Shown here: in pieces, positions 52,882-62,522 of the stretch
How positions within the stretch are numbered: position 1 is the stretch's first letter
How the letters are laid out: each line of letters starts with the position of its first letter
Source of the DNA: Paenibacillus senegalimassiliensis
Lineage (GTDB): Bacteria > Bacillota > Bacilli > Paenibacillales > Paenibacillaceae
Direction: 5' to 3'
Assembly: GCF_001486585.1 (NCBI RefSeq)
Contig: NZ_LN909046.1
Coordinates: 1,736,001 to 1,800,000 of the forward strand
Length of the DNA: 64,000 nt
Notes under the pieces: generated by a model
Database searches by the model: none
What the model was told of the DNA's origin: nothing
Seen by the model: the letters and a program-made list of their open reading frames with translations, nothing else
Program-made: the position numbers and the translations under genes

Positions 52882-53850
52882 TTATGCCCACCACATCGCT
52901 GATGGTTGCTCATGAATCATGATGGATTTCAAATTCGTAATCGCACGGGTCAAGCCTTCATCAATGGACATGATTGGATCTTCATGCTCAATGCTCAGGA
53001 CGTAATCATAATTATAGACGCGCAGGGCAGAGATAATATCCGACCATACCTTGAGGTCATGGCCGCAGCCCACCGAACGGAATGTCCAGGCCCGGGTCTT
53101 CACATTGCCGTAAGGTTGCATATCCGTCAATCCATGCATGTTAATGTTGTCTTGATCCAAGTAGGTATCTTTGGCATGGAAATGGTGAATGGCACCCGCC
53201 TCGCCAAGAATCTTGATCACAGCAACCGGATCAATGCCTTGCCACCACAGATGGCTGGGGTCCAGATTACAACCGATAGCCTTGCCCGTTGCTTCCCGAA
53301 GCTTCAACATCGTATATGGAGTATGAGCCAGGAACCCGCCATGAAGCTCGATTCCGATCTTCACGCCTGCCGCTTCCGCTTCCGTGTTAATGCCCTTCCA
53401 ATATGGGATTAACTTGTGCTCCCACTGGTAGGTATAGCTGTCATCGTATTCTGTTGGCCAAGGCAAGACAGGCCAGTTCACCTGGGTATCGGTCGCATTG
53501 CCACCCGACACGCCAGAGAATCCGTTCACGACAGGAACATTCAGTAGACTTGCCAGCTTGATCGTCTTGCGCAGCAGCTCATCCGCTTCCGCCGCCACTT
53601 CCTGCACGGGCGAGATTGGATTGTTATGACAGCTCAGCGCAGAGATCTCCAGGCCCTTATCCGCAAGCTTGGCCAAATATTCTTGTCTCGCTTCACTGCT
53701 AGCAAGCAGATGGTCGATATCAAGGTGAGCGTTACCAGGATAACCTCCCGTGCCGATCTCCACGGTTTGCAAGCCTTTACGGGCAACCTCGTCAATCATC
53801 TCTTCAAAGCTCAGATTGTTGAACAAGGGAGTAAATACACCCAGTTTCAT
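52882..53850 (-). CDS. Sugar phosphate isomerase/epimerase-like barrel B
   Basis: A 322-residue AP-endonuclease-2-type TIM barrel. KGLQTVEIGTGGYPGNAHLD, SALSCHNNPIS, VKIGIELHGGFLAHTPYTML, CNLDPSHLWWQGIDPVAVI and IHHFHAKDTYLDQDNI supply the Glu, Asp and His metal ligands. The family includes epimerases and 3-keto-sugar hydratases or lyases. It precedes dehydrogenase A by 13 bp. Confidence 0.9.
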   Translation of the reverse strand: MKLGVFTPLFNNLSFEEMIDEVARKGLQTVEIGTGGYPGNAHLDIDHLLASSEARQEYLAKLADKGLEISALSCHNNPISPVQEVAAEADELLRKTIKLASLLNVPVVNGFSGVSGGNATDTQVNWPVLPWPTEYDDSYTYQWEHKLIPYWKGINTEAEAAGVKIGIELHGGFLAHTPYTMLKLREATGKAIGCNLDPSHLWWQGIDPVAVIKILGEAGAIHHFHAKDTYLDQDNINMHGLTDMQPYGNVKTRAWTFRSVGCGHDLKVWSDIISALRVYNYDYVLSIEHEDPIMSIDEGLTRAITNLKSIMIHEQPSAMWWA

Positions 53851-53865
53851 TGACGATCACTCCTT

Positions 53866-54576
53866 CTATTTTTGACGTCGTTCATAGTGCCCATATGCCG
53901 GATACAGATTTTGAGTCGGGGCGCACCATCGAATTCCGTTCTTGATCACTTTTTGTACCTTTTCATTGTAATAACTAGGGTAAGTTTCATGTCCTGGCTG
54001 GAAGTAGAAGATCTTCCCGTTGCCTCGGCGGTAAGTACAACCGCTGCGGAACACCTCTCCTCCCGGGAACCAACTGACGAAGATCAGTTCATCCGGTGCC
54101 GGGATATCAAAGTGTTCGCCGTACATTTCTTCTTTCTCCAGCTCGATGAATTCGCCAATACCCTCCACGATTGGATGACTTGGATTGACGTTCCAGATAC
54201 GACAGTTGCCCCCGTCTTCCCGCCATTTCAAGTCGCAGGACGTACCCATCAGCTTTTTGAAGATTTTAGAGAAATGGGCGGAATGCAGAACCACCAGTCC
54301 CATGCCTTCCAGAATGCGCTTGTGCACGCGATCCACGATCTCATCCTGAACTTCGTTATGGGCCATATGCCCCCACCAAATCAGGACATCCGTCTCTTCC
54401 AGAACCTCTTCCGTCAAGCCATGCTCCGGCTCATCCAAGGTGGCGGTTCTAACCGTAAATTGGTCTTCGGTCAAGAACTTGGCTAGCTGTCCATGAATCC
54501 CTTCCGGGTACATCTCCTGAACAGCCTTATCCGTCTTCTCATGACGGTATTCATTCCATACCGTAACCTGGATCAT
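53866..54576 (-). CDS. ThuA-like domain protein
   Basis: A 236-residue class I glutamine-amidotransferase-like ThuA protein. [20 protein letters not shown] starts the flavodoxin-like core; [39 protein letters not shown] and [20 protein letters not shown] follow. The nucleophilic cysteine of amidotransferases is not present at the elbow, typical of ThuA. ThuA works with sugar dehydrogenases in disaccharide use. ATG 54576 has GAGGAGG and overlaps the upstream stop by four bases. Confidence 0.9.
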   Translation of the reverse strand: MIQVTVWNEYRHEKTDKAVQEMYPEGIHGQLAKFLTEDQFTVRTATLDEPEHGLTEEVLEETDVLIWWGHMAHNEVQDEIVDRVHKRILEGMGLVVLHSAHFSKIFKKLMGTSCDLKWREDGGNCRIWNVNPSHPIVEGIGEFIELEKEEMYGEHFDIPAPDELIFVSWFPGGEVFRSGCTYRRGNGKIFYFQPGHETYPSYYNEKVQKVIKNGIRWCAPTQNLYPAYGHYERRQK

Positions 54577-55322
54577 GCGTACACCTCCTCGACCAAGGCT
54601 TTCAATTGCCGGTAGCCGATCGAGGTTGCCTCCAAAGGTTGATATTGTTGAAAAGCTTCCTGCTCCACAATCAACCAAGGCAAGGCCAATTGCTTAGCTA
54701 GTTCAACATACTCCTGGATAGGCAAAATGCCTGATCCAATCTCGGTGCTCTCCTTCGGAGACTCTTGCATGTCCTTGATATGGAGCAGCCCGATCCGATC
54801 CTTATGTGCCTCCAGCCAAGCGAATACGTCTATTCCGGAATAAGCGAGCCAGTACAGGTCCATCTCCAGATGGATGTGCTTCGCATGCTTATAGATGTAA
54901 TCGATGATGTCCTGACCCGGAATTTCCGTAAATTCATGAGCATGGTTATGATAGTAGAATTCCATTCCTTCCTCGGCCACCTTCACGGCCATTTCTTCCA
55001 TCTCCGCGATGAAGGCTTGCCATTCTTCAAAGGTGCTGAAGGTAGCATGAGGAACCACGATGCGTTTATTGCCAATGGTCTTCTCGAAGGCCACCGTCTC
55101 TTCCAGATTCGCTCTTAACTTCTCGTAGGAGATATGAGAAGCCGCCGCTTCCAATCCGTATTCGTCCAGGTAGCCCTTGACTTCGACAGCGCTCTTGCCA
55201 TAATATCCAGCAAATTCAACGCCATCAAAACCACTTTTCTTAACCTCTTTCAGGGCCTCTTGAAAATTTGCTTCACAAACTTCCTTAATGCTCCATAACT
55301 GCAAAGCAATTTTTGGTTTCAT
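54573..55322 (-). CDS. Sugar phosphate isomerase/epimerase-like barrel A
   Basis: A 249-residue TIM barrel, shorter than the second one in the operon. [70 protein letters not shown] and [20 protein letters not shown] are the ligand-bearing strands. It lies 12 bp after dehydrogenase B. Its end overlaps the ThuA-like start by four bases, so the two are co-translated. Confidence 0.92.
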   Translation of the reverse strand: MKPKIALQLWSIKEVCEANFQEALKEVKKSGFDGVEFAGYYGKSAVEVKGYLDEYGLEAAASHISYEKLRANLEETVAFEKTIGNKRIVVPHATFSTFEEWQAFIAEMEEMAVKVAEEGMEFYYHNHAHEFTEIPGQDIIDYIYKHAKHIHLEMDLYWLAYSGIDVFAWLEAHKDRIGLLHIKDMQESPKESTEIGSGILPIQEYVELAKQLALPWLIVEQEAFQQYQPLEATSIGYRQLKALVEEVYA

Positions 55323-55334
55323 ATCGACTGCCTC

Positions 55335-56408
55335 CTATAGATAGACGGGTTCGCCAGTCTTCGACGATTTGTAGAGTGCCTCCAGAATCTCGGTAACAAC
55401 CAGGGCTTGCTCCGGCTTAACCACAGGCTCCGTGTCGTTAAGAATAGCATTCACCCAGGATTTCGCTTCAAGCACTTCCGGTTTATCACCAGAGCCATCA
55501 TAGAAAGCAACGCCGCCAGTCTTCAATTCAACCTTCTTCTCATAGAGCAAGCTGTGATCTTCACCGTTAATGGTCAAGCCATCATTCATGTCAGCCCCCG
55601 CTTTAGTTCCGCAAAGCGTTGTCTTCGCTTCCTTCACATCCAGACTATTCAGTGCCCAACTCGACTCCAGGAAGATCGTAGCACCGTTCTCCATGACAAT
55701 GAATCCGAAAGCGGAATCTTCGACGGTGAACTTCTCAGGGTCCCAAGGTCCCCATGCATTGGCAGCATTTTTAGTTTGGGATAAGGCATGATACGTTTTC
55801 CCAACCACATATTTAGGCTTGTAGTTGTTCATCATCCAGAGCGTCAAATCAAGGGCATGGGTACCGATATCAATCAACGGGCCTCCGCCTTGGGCTTCTT
55901 CATCCAGGAATACGCCCCATGTAGGTACTGCACGACGGCGAATCGCATGTGCCTTACCGAAATAAATATCGCCCAGACCGCCTTCTTCACAGAACTGTTG
56001 CAGGTATCTGGAATCCGTACGGAAGCGGTTTTGATAACCAATCGTCAGCTTCTTGCCTGTGCGCTTGGCTGCTTCCACCATATTTCTTGCTTCTTCTGCT
56101 GTCTTCGCCATCGGCTTCTCGCACATTACGTGGCAGTCTGCCTCAAGGGCTGCAATAGACAACTCCGCATGGGAAGAGTTAGGCGTACACACATGCACAA
56201 CATCCAAATCTGTATTAGCCAACATTTTCTTATAGTCATCAAAGACCTGGGCATTTTCCGTACCGAATTTTTCCTTGGCTTTCTCGGCCCGTTCCACAAC
56301 GATATCGCAGAATGCTACCAGTTCTACTTCTTCCACCTGAGACAACGCTGGCATATGCTTGCCGTTAGCAATCCCGCCGCAACCAATGATTCCAACCTTT
56401 AATGTCAT
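55335..56408 (-). CDS. Gfo/Idh/MocA oxidoreductase B
   Basis: A 357-residue NAD(P)-dependent dehydrogenase. MTLKVGIIGCGGIANGKHMP has the Rossmann loop, MCEKPMAKTAEEARN the catalytic Lys, and GGPLIDIGTHALDLTLWMM the Asp-His pair. It is first in the five-gene operon. ATG 56408 has CAGGAGG upstream; the longer frame from 56456 lacks one. It is not closely similar to dehydrogenase A, so the two probably act at different steps. Confidence 0.93.
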   Translation of the reverse strand: MTLKVGIIGCGGIANGKHMPALSQVEEVELVAFCDIVVERAEKAKEKFGTENAQVFDDYKKMLANTDLDVVHVCTPNSSHAELSIAALEADCHVMCEKPMAKTAEEARNMVEAAKRTGKKLTIGYQNRFRTDSRYLQQFCEEGGLGDIYFGKAHAIRRRAVPTWGVFLDEEAQGGGPLIDIGTHALDLTLWMMNNYKPKYVVGKTYHALSQTKNAANAWGPWDPEKFTVEDSAFGFIVMENGATIFLESSWALNSLDVKEAKTTLCGTKAGADMNDGLTINGEDHSLLYEKKVELKTGGVAFYDGSGDKPEVLEAKSWVNAILNDTEPVVKPEQALVVTEILEALYKSSKTGEPVYL

Positions 56409-56419
56409 AACCATCCTCC

Positions 56420-56433
56420 TGAAAACGTTTTTA
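56420..56433 (-). promoter_or_regulatory. cre-like site and -10 upstream of the Gfo/Idh operon
   Basis: TGAAAACGTTTTTA differs from the cre consensus at one fixed position. It lies between a TATAAT-like -10 and the ribosome site, a road-block position. No convincing -35 was found. Confidence 0.45.
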
Positions 56434-56534
56434 TTTAATGACTTTATTATAGCCAAACCCTAACACTCTTTCTTCCCACTTTCCCCTCAAAAATTCCCGA
56501 ATATTGCGCCTTCATGCTCCCATAAGACAAAAAA

Positions 56535-56561
56535 ACCTGGACAAGCTCTTCTTGTCCAGGT
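56535..56561 (-). terminator. Terminator after AraC regulator of the GH92-side importer
   Basis: ACCTGGACAAG pairs with CTTGTCCAGGT around a 5-nt loop; TTTTTTTG follows on the minus strand. It separates this operon from the Gfo/Idh operon. Confidence 0.9.
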
Positions 56562-56580
56562 CCTTCTAATACTAACTTTT

Positions 56581-57447
56581 TTAGTGGGTATTCAAACTCT
56601 TCTGATATTGCAGGGGCGACTGCCCCACCGCTTCCTTGAATACATGATGGAACGTCTTCACGCTGGCGAAGCCTGCCTTCTCAGCAACGTCCACCATCGG
56701 TATTTTCTCATTAGCCAAAATGAACTTGGCTTGATTAAGGCGATATTCCGTCAAGAACTGCATGAAGGTCTGGCCCGTGTTCGTCTTGAAGAAGCGGGTA
56801 AAATAGTAGGGACTGAAGCCGACGAACTTGGCGATGTCCTCGACCGCGATTACATCCTGATACCGGTTCTCTACATATTCAAACACCTGATTCAGCAGAT
56901 CCAACGTTTCCTTATGCTGAATGGTAGAGCGCTTCGTCGTTTTCTTCTTTTCCTTGCGCCGAGGCAAGTTCAAGTAGAATTCACCCATGAGCTGGTAGAG
57001 ATATCCCAAGCTTAAATAATTCGTTCCTGCGGGTTTGCTTTCTTCTATTCTATATAAGTTGATTAATAGCTCTGTAGCTTTCCGGGCAAGGGGCTCTGGC
57101 CAATTGCGGCTCAGCGGCTCCCCGTATTCGAACAAGCTCAATAAGGAGTCCTCCGAGGTTCGCAGAATCTTCTCATCAAATAACTTCAGATTGAATTGAA
57201 AGACATAACGCTCGCTGTCGGGAGAAGCCAGGAAATAATGAGCCTCCCCACTGGGGAAGAAATAAATCTCCCCTTCTTCAAGCTGAACGATGTCTTCATC
57301 AACTCCGATATTCACTTTCCCTTTGCGCGAATAGATGATTTCGATTTCCTTATGCCAATGGGGGTAGACAATCGTCATTCCGTCATTCAGAAATGTTCTG
57401 AACGGAATTGCATCCTCGAACCCCGGAATCTCCAAATAATTGCTCAT
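56581..57447 (-). CDS. AraC-family regulator with cupin sensor
   Basis: A 288-residue protein. The N-terminal cupin-like domain (about 10-150) has HWHKEIEIIYSRKGKVNIGV and a double-stranded beta-helix pattern. The C-terminal AraC double HTH (about 190-285) has IAVEDIAKFVGFSPYYFTRF and IPMVDVAEKAGFASVKTFHH. It probably activates carbohydrate genes on binding a sugar, as in the RhaS/MelR group. It lies 109 bp after the YtcP-type permease and may be the last gene of that operon. Confidence 0.92.
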   Translation of the reverse strand: MSNYLEIPGFEDAIPFRTFLNDGMTIVYPHWHKEIEIIYSRKGKVNIGVDEDIVQLEEGEIYFFPSGEAHYFLASPDSERYVFQFNLKLFDEKILRTSEDSLLSLFEYGEPLSRNWPEPLARKATELLINLYRIEESKPAGTNYLSLGYLYQLMGEFYLNLPRRKEKKKTTKRSTIQHKETLDLLNQVFEYVENRYQDVIAVEDIAKFVGFSPYYFTRFFKTNTGQTFMQFLTEYRLNQAKFILANEKIPMVDVAEKAGFASVKTFHHVFKEAVGQSPLQYQKSLNTH

Positions 57448-57556
57448 ACGCCACTAGCTCCTGTAAGTTAGATAAGCTGCTTCCAACTTCATACGTTACT
57501 ATAGGTTTTTTCGGTATTCAAGTAGTAGTCTGTAAATCTTTCATTGAACGTATGTT

Positions 57557-58447
57557 TCACCCCTTGATCGCCCCGATCATAATGCCCTTCTCAAAATACT
57601 TCGAGACGACCGGATAGAACAGCAGCACCGGAACGCTGGAAACGACGACAACGGCATATTTGATTGATTGCTTCAGTGCGCTGACCTCGCTTTGATTCAC
57701 GCTCATCATCGCCTGGTTCGCAGCATCCCCCATCTGGTTCTGCACCAGAATTTCACGCAAGATAAGCTGAAGCGGGAAGAGATTCCGGTCTGACAAATAA
57801 ATCATGGCATCAAAATATCCATTCCATCGACCCACGCCATAGAACATCATCATTACTGCAATAATAGGCGTTGAGAGCGGAAGGACTACCTTAAGCAGCA
57901 ACTGAATATCGGTAGCCCCATCGATAAAGGCACTCTCCTCCAGTTCAACCGGAATGTTTTGCTGAAAATACGTACGCATAATAATCATGTTGTACACACT
58001 GACCGCGCCGGGAATAATCATGACCCACATAGTATTCACGATTCCCAGACCCTCGTTGACGATGTAGGTTGGAATCAGACCGCCGGAGAAGAACATGGTG
58101 AAAGTAAACAGCATCGTAATAACGTTACGTCCTCTGAAATCCCGCCGTGACAAGGGATAAGCCGCCAGCGTCGTCATGATCACATTTACCGCCGTCCCTA
58201 GTGCCGTGTAGATAACCGCATTTTTGAAGCCCATCCAGATGTCCCCGTTGGCAAATACCCGCTTATACCCCTCCAGCGTAAAGCCTCTGGGCCAGAGCAG
58301 CAAGACTTGGTCGAAGATATGCCGTGGATCGCTTAGTGATGCGAATACTACAAACAGCAGAGGATACAGGATAACTAATGTAAAGATGCCGACCAGAATC
58401 ATGTTGAACCCATTAAAAACTTTATCGCCTCTCGATAATTGATACAT
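57557..58447 (-). CDS. Carbohydrate ABC permease, YtcP-type
   Basis: A 296-residue permease. The EAA loop LEESAFIDGATDIQLLLKVV is followed by helix six, ending in VVSKYFEKGIMIGAIKG. It overlaps no neighbour; 12 bp after the LplB-type gene. It pairs with that subunit, and the lipoprotein gene upstream completes the importer. No ATPase encoded. Confidence 0.93.
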   Translation of the reverse strand: MYQLSRGDKVFNGFNMILVGIFTLVILYPLLFVVFASLSDPRHIFDQVLLLWPRGFTLEGYKRVFANGDIWMGFKNAVIYTALGTAVNVIMTTLAAYPLSRRDFRGRNVITMLFTFTMFFSGGLIPTYIVNEGLGIVNTMWVMIIPGAVSVYNMIIMRTYFQQNIPVELEESAFIDGATDIQLLLKVVLPLSTPIIAVMMMFYGVGRWNGYFDAMIYLSDRNLFPLQLILREILVQNQMGDAANQAMMSVNQSEVSALKQSIKYAVVVVSSVPVLLFYPVVSKYFEKGIMIGAIKG

Positions 58448-58459
58448 AAGCGCCCCTCC

Positions 58460-59392
58460 TTACCACAGGCTCGTCTCGCTGAATTTCTGGGCAAACTTGT
58501 TGACCAGGTACAGCACGATGAAATTGATCAAGTTATTAAAGAATCCTACGGCGGAGGAGAAGCTATATTCCGCGTTTAAAATACCGGCTTTGTACATATA
58601 AGTAGACAATACCTCCGAAGTAGCCAGATTGGCGTCATTTTGCATCAGCAGCACCTTCTCGAAGCCCACAGACATGACCGAGCCGGTTGCCAGTATAGTA
58701 CAGATCACGATGGTGGGCATAATTGCCGGAATCGTAATCTTCCGAATGCATTGCAGCCGTGAAGCACCTTCTATATAAGCAGCCTCATACTGATCCTGGG
58801 GAATACCGGACATTGCCGCTGTATAGATGAGAGTTCCCCAGCCTACGGACTGCCAAATGCCGGACCATACGAAGACATGCGGGAACAGCTTGGGACTCCC
58901 GATGAAATCAATTGGCGTCCCGCCGAAATATTCGATAGCCGAATTAATAATGCCATCAGCCGGAGACGTGAAGAACATCACCATGCCGACGATAATAACC
59001 ACAGAGATAAAATTCGGAATATAAGAAATGGTCTGCACGATCGATTTGTATCTCTTGTTGCGCAGTTCATTGAACATTACCGCCAGAATAATAGGGAGAG
59101 GCACCCCCACGGCGAGGCTGTACAAGCTAATTCGCAGTGTATTGACGATGACATCCTTGAAATAGAAAGCATTAAAAAAACGTTCAAAATGCGCAAACCC
59201 CACCCATGGGCTATGCCATATGCCGAACGCCGGAGAATAGTCCTTGAAGGAGATAATAATCCCGTACATCGGGATATAATTCCAGATAATCAACGAGGTC
59301 AGAGGCAACAGCATCATGAGATACAGCCATTTTTGTTTGAGAATTGCTTTGCCCTTCCATTTAGAAAGCTTTCTCCTTACTGAAGATTCCAT
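58460..59392 (-). CDS. Carbohydrate ABC permease, LplB-type
   Basis: A 310-residue permease. LYLMMLLPLTSLIIWNYIPM then YGIIISFKDYSPAFGIWHSP are the family-typical first helix and loop, and YEAAYIEGASRLQCIRKITI is the EAA loop (here with Tyr-Ile-Glu). It follows the lipoprotein gene by 84 bp, across a hairpin that may reduce read-through. Confidence 0.93.
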   Translation of the reverse strand: MESSVRRKLSKWKGKAILKQKWLYLMMLLPLTSLIIWNYIPMYGIIISFKDYSPAFGIWHSPWVGFAHFERFFNAFYFKDVIVNTLRISLYSLAVGVPLPIILAVMFNELRNKRYKSIVQTISYIPNFISVVIIVGMVMFFTSPADGIINSAIEYFGGTPIDFIGSPKLFPHVFVWSGIWQSVGWGTLIYTAAMSGIPQDQYEAAYIEGASRLQCIRKITIPAIMPTIVICTILATGSVMSVGFEKVLLMQNDANLATSEVLSTYMYKAGILNAEYSFSSAVGFFNNLINFIVLYLVNKFAQKFSETSLW

Positions 59393-59432
59393 AGTTTACC
59401 CCTTTCCTTAAAATGCGTGCTCAAAAAGCTGG

Positions 59433-59458
59433 GAGGAGGATTCATGTGAATCCCCCTC
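59433..59458 (-). terminator. Hairpin between lipoprotein and permease genes (attenuator-like)
   Basis: On the minus strand GAGGGGGATTCA pairs with TGAATCCTCCTC (one G-U pair) with a tight loop, and TTTTT lies five bases beyond. Partial termination here would let the binding protein be made in excess over the permeases. Confidence 0.55.
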
Positions 59459-59476
59459 TTGGCCCTACCTCAGATC

Positions 59477-61066
59477 TCAGCTTTCTTTATAACGTTTGTA
59501 TTGCTCTTGCTTGATCTCCAAGTAACGATCCGAGCCCATCTTCTTCAGTTGCGCGATATAGCTATCCCACTCTTTGTCGATATCCTTCGTACCTGTAACA
59601 AACTCCACCCGCATCTGCCCAACATAATTGCTCACATCCGCCCGAATGGACGAAGTTTCGTTAGCTTCCTGAATCGTCGCCGGCAGATCCGGCAGCATGA
59701 CGCTTGGCAAGGTCTGTTCATTCAAATCGGTATACACCGGTGCTTCCTGTCTCCCCGCTGCTGCCCGAACTTCCGGAGATAGCTCCGTGTACGGGAAGTA
59801 ACCACCATATACGTTGTCTACATATTGGAATGCGCCTAGCCCAATTCCATCCTTATAGTTAAGAATTTCGTCGATATAGACCATATTGCCGTCTTCCATG
59901 TTATACGTAACGCCTTCTTTACCTAGGTAACCGAAGACACTGCCCTCTTCCCCGTAGAAATAATCCACCCATTTCAGAATAGTTGCGGGGTCCTTGGCAT
60001 CCTTCGTGATAACAAGACTGGATGCGCCTGCAACCTGGGAATCCGTCAGTGAAGCCATATCTCCGCCCGGTCCAGCGAGCACGTTAATGGCAACGAAATC
60101 GTCCTTCACGCTCTCACCAATGTAATCCGGTGCTGCCCAGTTCCACGCTCCGACCGTATCCTTGGCCGCGTCTGCTGTCCATTTGTCATAGTCCACGCCA
60201 CTGAAGGCCTGCTTATTGATTGCACCACTCTCATACATGCGATTCTCATATTTCAGTAATTCCTTATATCCATCGGAAGTAATGGTAAGCTGAATTTCAT
60301 CGTTGTTATCTACATAGATAAAGTTCCCCAGCGCCTTCCTTCCGCCGTTGCCAATGCCAAAGGAGCCCATCATCATCTGCTCGAAGGTCCAGCCAAGGGA
60401 ACCGCTCGGCATGTACCAGCCTTGTTCATCATTAACGCCATTGCCATTCGGGTCCTGCGTGACGAACGCATTAAGCGCCTGTTCAAGCTCCTCCGTTGTT
60501 TTCGGAATGTCCATGTTCAGGTTATCCAGCCACTTCTTGTTGATATACAAGCGGATGGTCCGGTTCCCTTCGGGATAAGGATCAAGATACGGAGTAGCAT
60601 AAATATGACCATCCGCATTAGTGATGCCTTTGCGAACCTCTTCATTTTCATCCAAATATTTTTGCAGGTTAGGTGCATGTTCTTTAATTAAATCCTCCAG
60701 GGGGATAAAGAGACCCTGTTGTCCGTATTTCAACAACTCTCCGTTGCTCCAATCCACCTGGTAGAAGGCATCCGGCAGTTCGCCTCGGGTCAAGATAACG
60801 TTTTTCTTCTCGCCAATATCACTAAGCTCTTCCCAGTTCACCTTGACGCCGGTCATCTTCTCATATTCCTGCCACATCCATAAATCCTTGGATGCCGGTC
60901 TGAGATTGTTCCAGCTTGGTCTAAGGAGTGATATCTCTTGGGCAGTTCCTGACTGGCTTGAATTGGGTTCCTTGGATTCCTCTGCTTTGCCGCCACAAGC
61001 GGTAGCCAATAGAGATAATAGTAAAATGCTTAACAGTGCGATTTTCCCTTTCTTTGAAGAAATCAT
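59477..61066 (-). CDS. Extracellular carbohydrate-binding lipoprotein (GH92-side)
   Basis: A 529-residue LipO-type lipoprotein. From ATG 61066 (AGGGGGCGACG upstream) the signal MISSKKGKIALLSILLLSLL ends in ATACGG, lipobox Cys about 25. The longer frame would add a hydrophobic tail with no ribosome site. Conserved parts include LTRGELPDAFYQVDWSNGEL and ATPYLDPYPEGNRTIRLYIN. It is divergent from the GntR/LacI-type gene and shares operator-like motifs with it. The ligand is probably an oligosaccharide trimmed by GH92. Confidence 0.93.
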   Translation of the reverse strand: MISSKKGKIALLSILLLSLLATACGGKAEESKEPNSSQSGTAQEISLLRPSWNNLRPASKDLWMWQEYEKMTGVKVNWEELSDIGEKKNVILTRGELPDAFYQVDWSNGELLKYGQQGLFIPLEDLIKEHAPNLQKYLDENEEVRKGITNADGHIYATPYLDPYPEGNRTIRLYINKKWLDNLNMDIPKTTEELEQALNAFVTQDPNGNGVNDEQGWYMPSGSLGWTFEQMMMGSFGIGNGGRKALGNFIYVDNNDEIQLTITSDGYKELLKYENRMYESGAINKQAFSGVDYDKWTADAAKDTVGAWNWAAPDYIGESVKDDFVAINVLAGPGGDMASLTDSQVAGASSLVITKDAKDPATILKWVDYFYGEEGSVFGYLGKEGVTYNMEDGNMVYIDEILNYKDGIGLGAFQYVDNVYGGYFPYTELSPEVRAAAGRQEAPVYTDLNEQTLPSVMLPDLPATIQEANETSSIRADVSNYVGQMRVEFVTGTKDIDKEWDSYIAQLKKMGSDRYLEIKQEQYKRYKES

Positions 61067-61084
61067 ATCGTCGCCCCCTAAATT

Positions 61085-61095
61085 TGATATACCAA
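61085..61095 (-). promoter_or_regulatory. GntR/LacI-type operator, left copy
   Basis: TTGATATACCA lies 19 bp upstream of the lipoprotein start. The reverse-complement motif occurs at 61377-61387 beside the regulator gene, indicating one protein controls both. Confidence 0.65.
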
Positions 61096-61138
61096 ATATC
61101 CGAACAAGACCTATTCTGAGGCATATCAACTTATTTTG

Positions 61139-61154
61139 TCAAGCGCTTACATTT
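61139..61154 (-). promoter_or_regulatory. -35 overlapping a cre-like site
   Basis: On the minus strand ATGTAAGCGCTTGACA contains TTGACA, and its first part matches the cre half ATGTAAGCGCTTG. The last positions diverge from the consensus. The -10 (TCAGAA, 18 bp) is weak, so the promoter may depend on an activator. Confidence 0.5.
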
Positions 61155-61355
61155 ATATTTTTTTATTGCTATGTAGCTTGTTTCTGCTCCTGGGACTTAT
61201 GGTATTGTTATAAAGTCTTATATTTCCCTGTTCTGTTACCGGCTGTAATGGCAAAACTGTCCTGGTCTCTCCCCTTTCTATTGCCGAAACGTTTAAACTG
61301 TCGTATATTCAACATAATTGTTAGTACCTTTGATCTCCAAAAAGTGCGGATTCAT

Positions 61356-61387
61356 TTGACATATCGACAAATAAAATGGTATATCAA
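61356..61387 (+). promoter_or_regulatory. Promoter and right operator copy of GntR/LacI-type gene
   Basis: TTGACA (61356-61361) with TATATC 18 bp downstream. TGGTATATCAA (61377-61387) overlaps the -10 and is the complement of the left operator, suggesting autorepression. Confidence 0.65.
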
Positions 61388-61407
61388 TTTTGCGAGGAGA
61401 ATTACAT

Positions 61408-62505
61408 ATGGAACAAATCCCACTATATCAACGCATCGTAAATATACTCAAAGCGAGGATTGATTCTGGGGAACTGAAGGCCGGAGATCAGCTTCCTACC
61501 GAAGCTGAAATTTCCAAGACTTTTCAAGTAAGCCGAATTACGTCGAAGCGGGCACTGACCGAACTGGAGAATGCTCAATTGATCTACCGAATTCAGGGAA
61601 AGGGTAGCTTTGTCAGCGACAGGCAGCCCTCCCCCCGCTCCGCTATATCCAAGAGCGGCAAGGAGATTCTGCTCATTCTTCCGTTCACTCATAACCCTGG
61701 ACTCGGAGATTATGAGAAAGGGATTAATGAATTTTTGTCCACCACTGAGTATACGTTGAATATTCAGTCCAATACGATCATTGGCCAGCGCAAGCTGCTG
61801 GAAGCAGCGCTGAACGGTTCGAACTCAGGGCTAATCTTCTACCCGGTGAGCAGTAATGCAGACCTGGGGATTCTCTATCAATACTACTTGTCCAAATATC
61901 CGCTCATCACGATGGACAAGACGGTAGACGGAATTCCGTTCCCTTCGGTCGTGGCTGACAACTTGAACGGAGCTTACTTGGCTTGCAAGCATTTGATTGA
62001 TCACAATCACAAGAAGATTGCCTACGTTTCCTCCCTCAGGGTTGAGAACTTCTCATCCATCCGTGAGCGCTATTTCGGCTACCTTAAGGCACTGTATGAT
62101 CATCAACTGATTGATTACAGCGTGAGCGATTTAACCGAACGTTATCTCACTCATGAAGACGGCAAGGGTAGAGAGTATTATTTACACTTCCTGCAATCCG
62201 TAAAGGAACAAGGGGTAACAGGAATCGTGGCTGAGAATGATCTTATTGCCATTGAAATTATGCAGCTTGCCAAGGAAATCGGCTTATCCGTGCCGGATGA
62301 TTTCTCTATTATCGGCTTTGACAACATCCATCTGTCCAGCTTTGTTGAGCCCAAGCTGACCACCATTTCCCAGGATTTCGGGCAGATGGGTTATCTGGCT
62401 GCCCGGCATCTCGTCTCTATGATGGAAAGTCCGGGCAATCTGCCTCAGGATCAGGTCATCGTGCCGGTTCAACTCATTGAACGGCAGACGGTAAAGAGAC
62501 TATAA
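61408..62505 (+). CDS. GntR-HTH/LacI-sensor transcriptional regulator
   Basis: A 365-residue chimera. A GntR winged HTH (1-70: PLYQRIVNILKARIDSGELK and LPTEAEISKTFQVSRITSKR) is joined to a LacI-type periplasmic-binding sensor (about 85-360). The sensor has VVADNLNGAYLACKHLIDHN, IVAENDLIAIEIM and FSIIGFDNIHLSSFVEPKLT. This AraR-like layout represses sugar genes until the inducer binds. ATG 61408 has GAGGAGAA upstream. Divergent from the ABC operon and 17 bp before GH92. Confidence 0.92.
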   Translation: MEQIPLYQRIVNILKARIDSGELKAGDQLPTEAEISKTFQVSRITSKRALTELENAQLIYRIQGKGSFVSDRQPSPRSAISKSGKEILLILPFTHNPGLGDYEKGINEFLSTTEYTLNIQSNTIIGQRKLLEAALNGSNSGLIFYPVSSNADLGILYQYYLSKYPLITMDKTVDGIPFPSVVADNLNGAYLACKHLIDHNHKKIAYVSSLRVENFSSIRERYFGYLKALYDHQLIDYSVSDLTERYLTHEDGKGREYYLHFLQSVKEQGVTGIVAENDLIAIEIMQLAKEIGLSVPDDFSIIGFDNIHLSSFVEPKLTTISQDFGQMGYLAARHLVSMMESPGNLPQDQVIVPVQLIERQTVKRL

Positions 62506-62522
62506 TTTTCAGGAGGTTCTTC

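Noticed and set aside
51831..56408. Assigning the ThuA operon to trehalose
   Set aside because: ThuA alone does not define the sugar, and the neighbours point to mannosides. No trehalose-specific gene is present.
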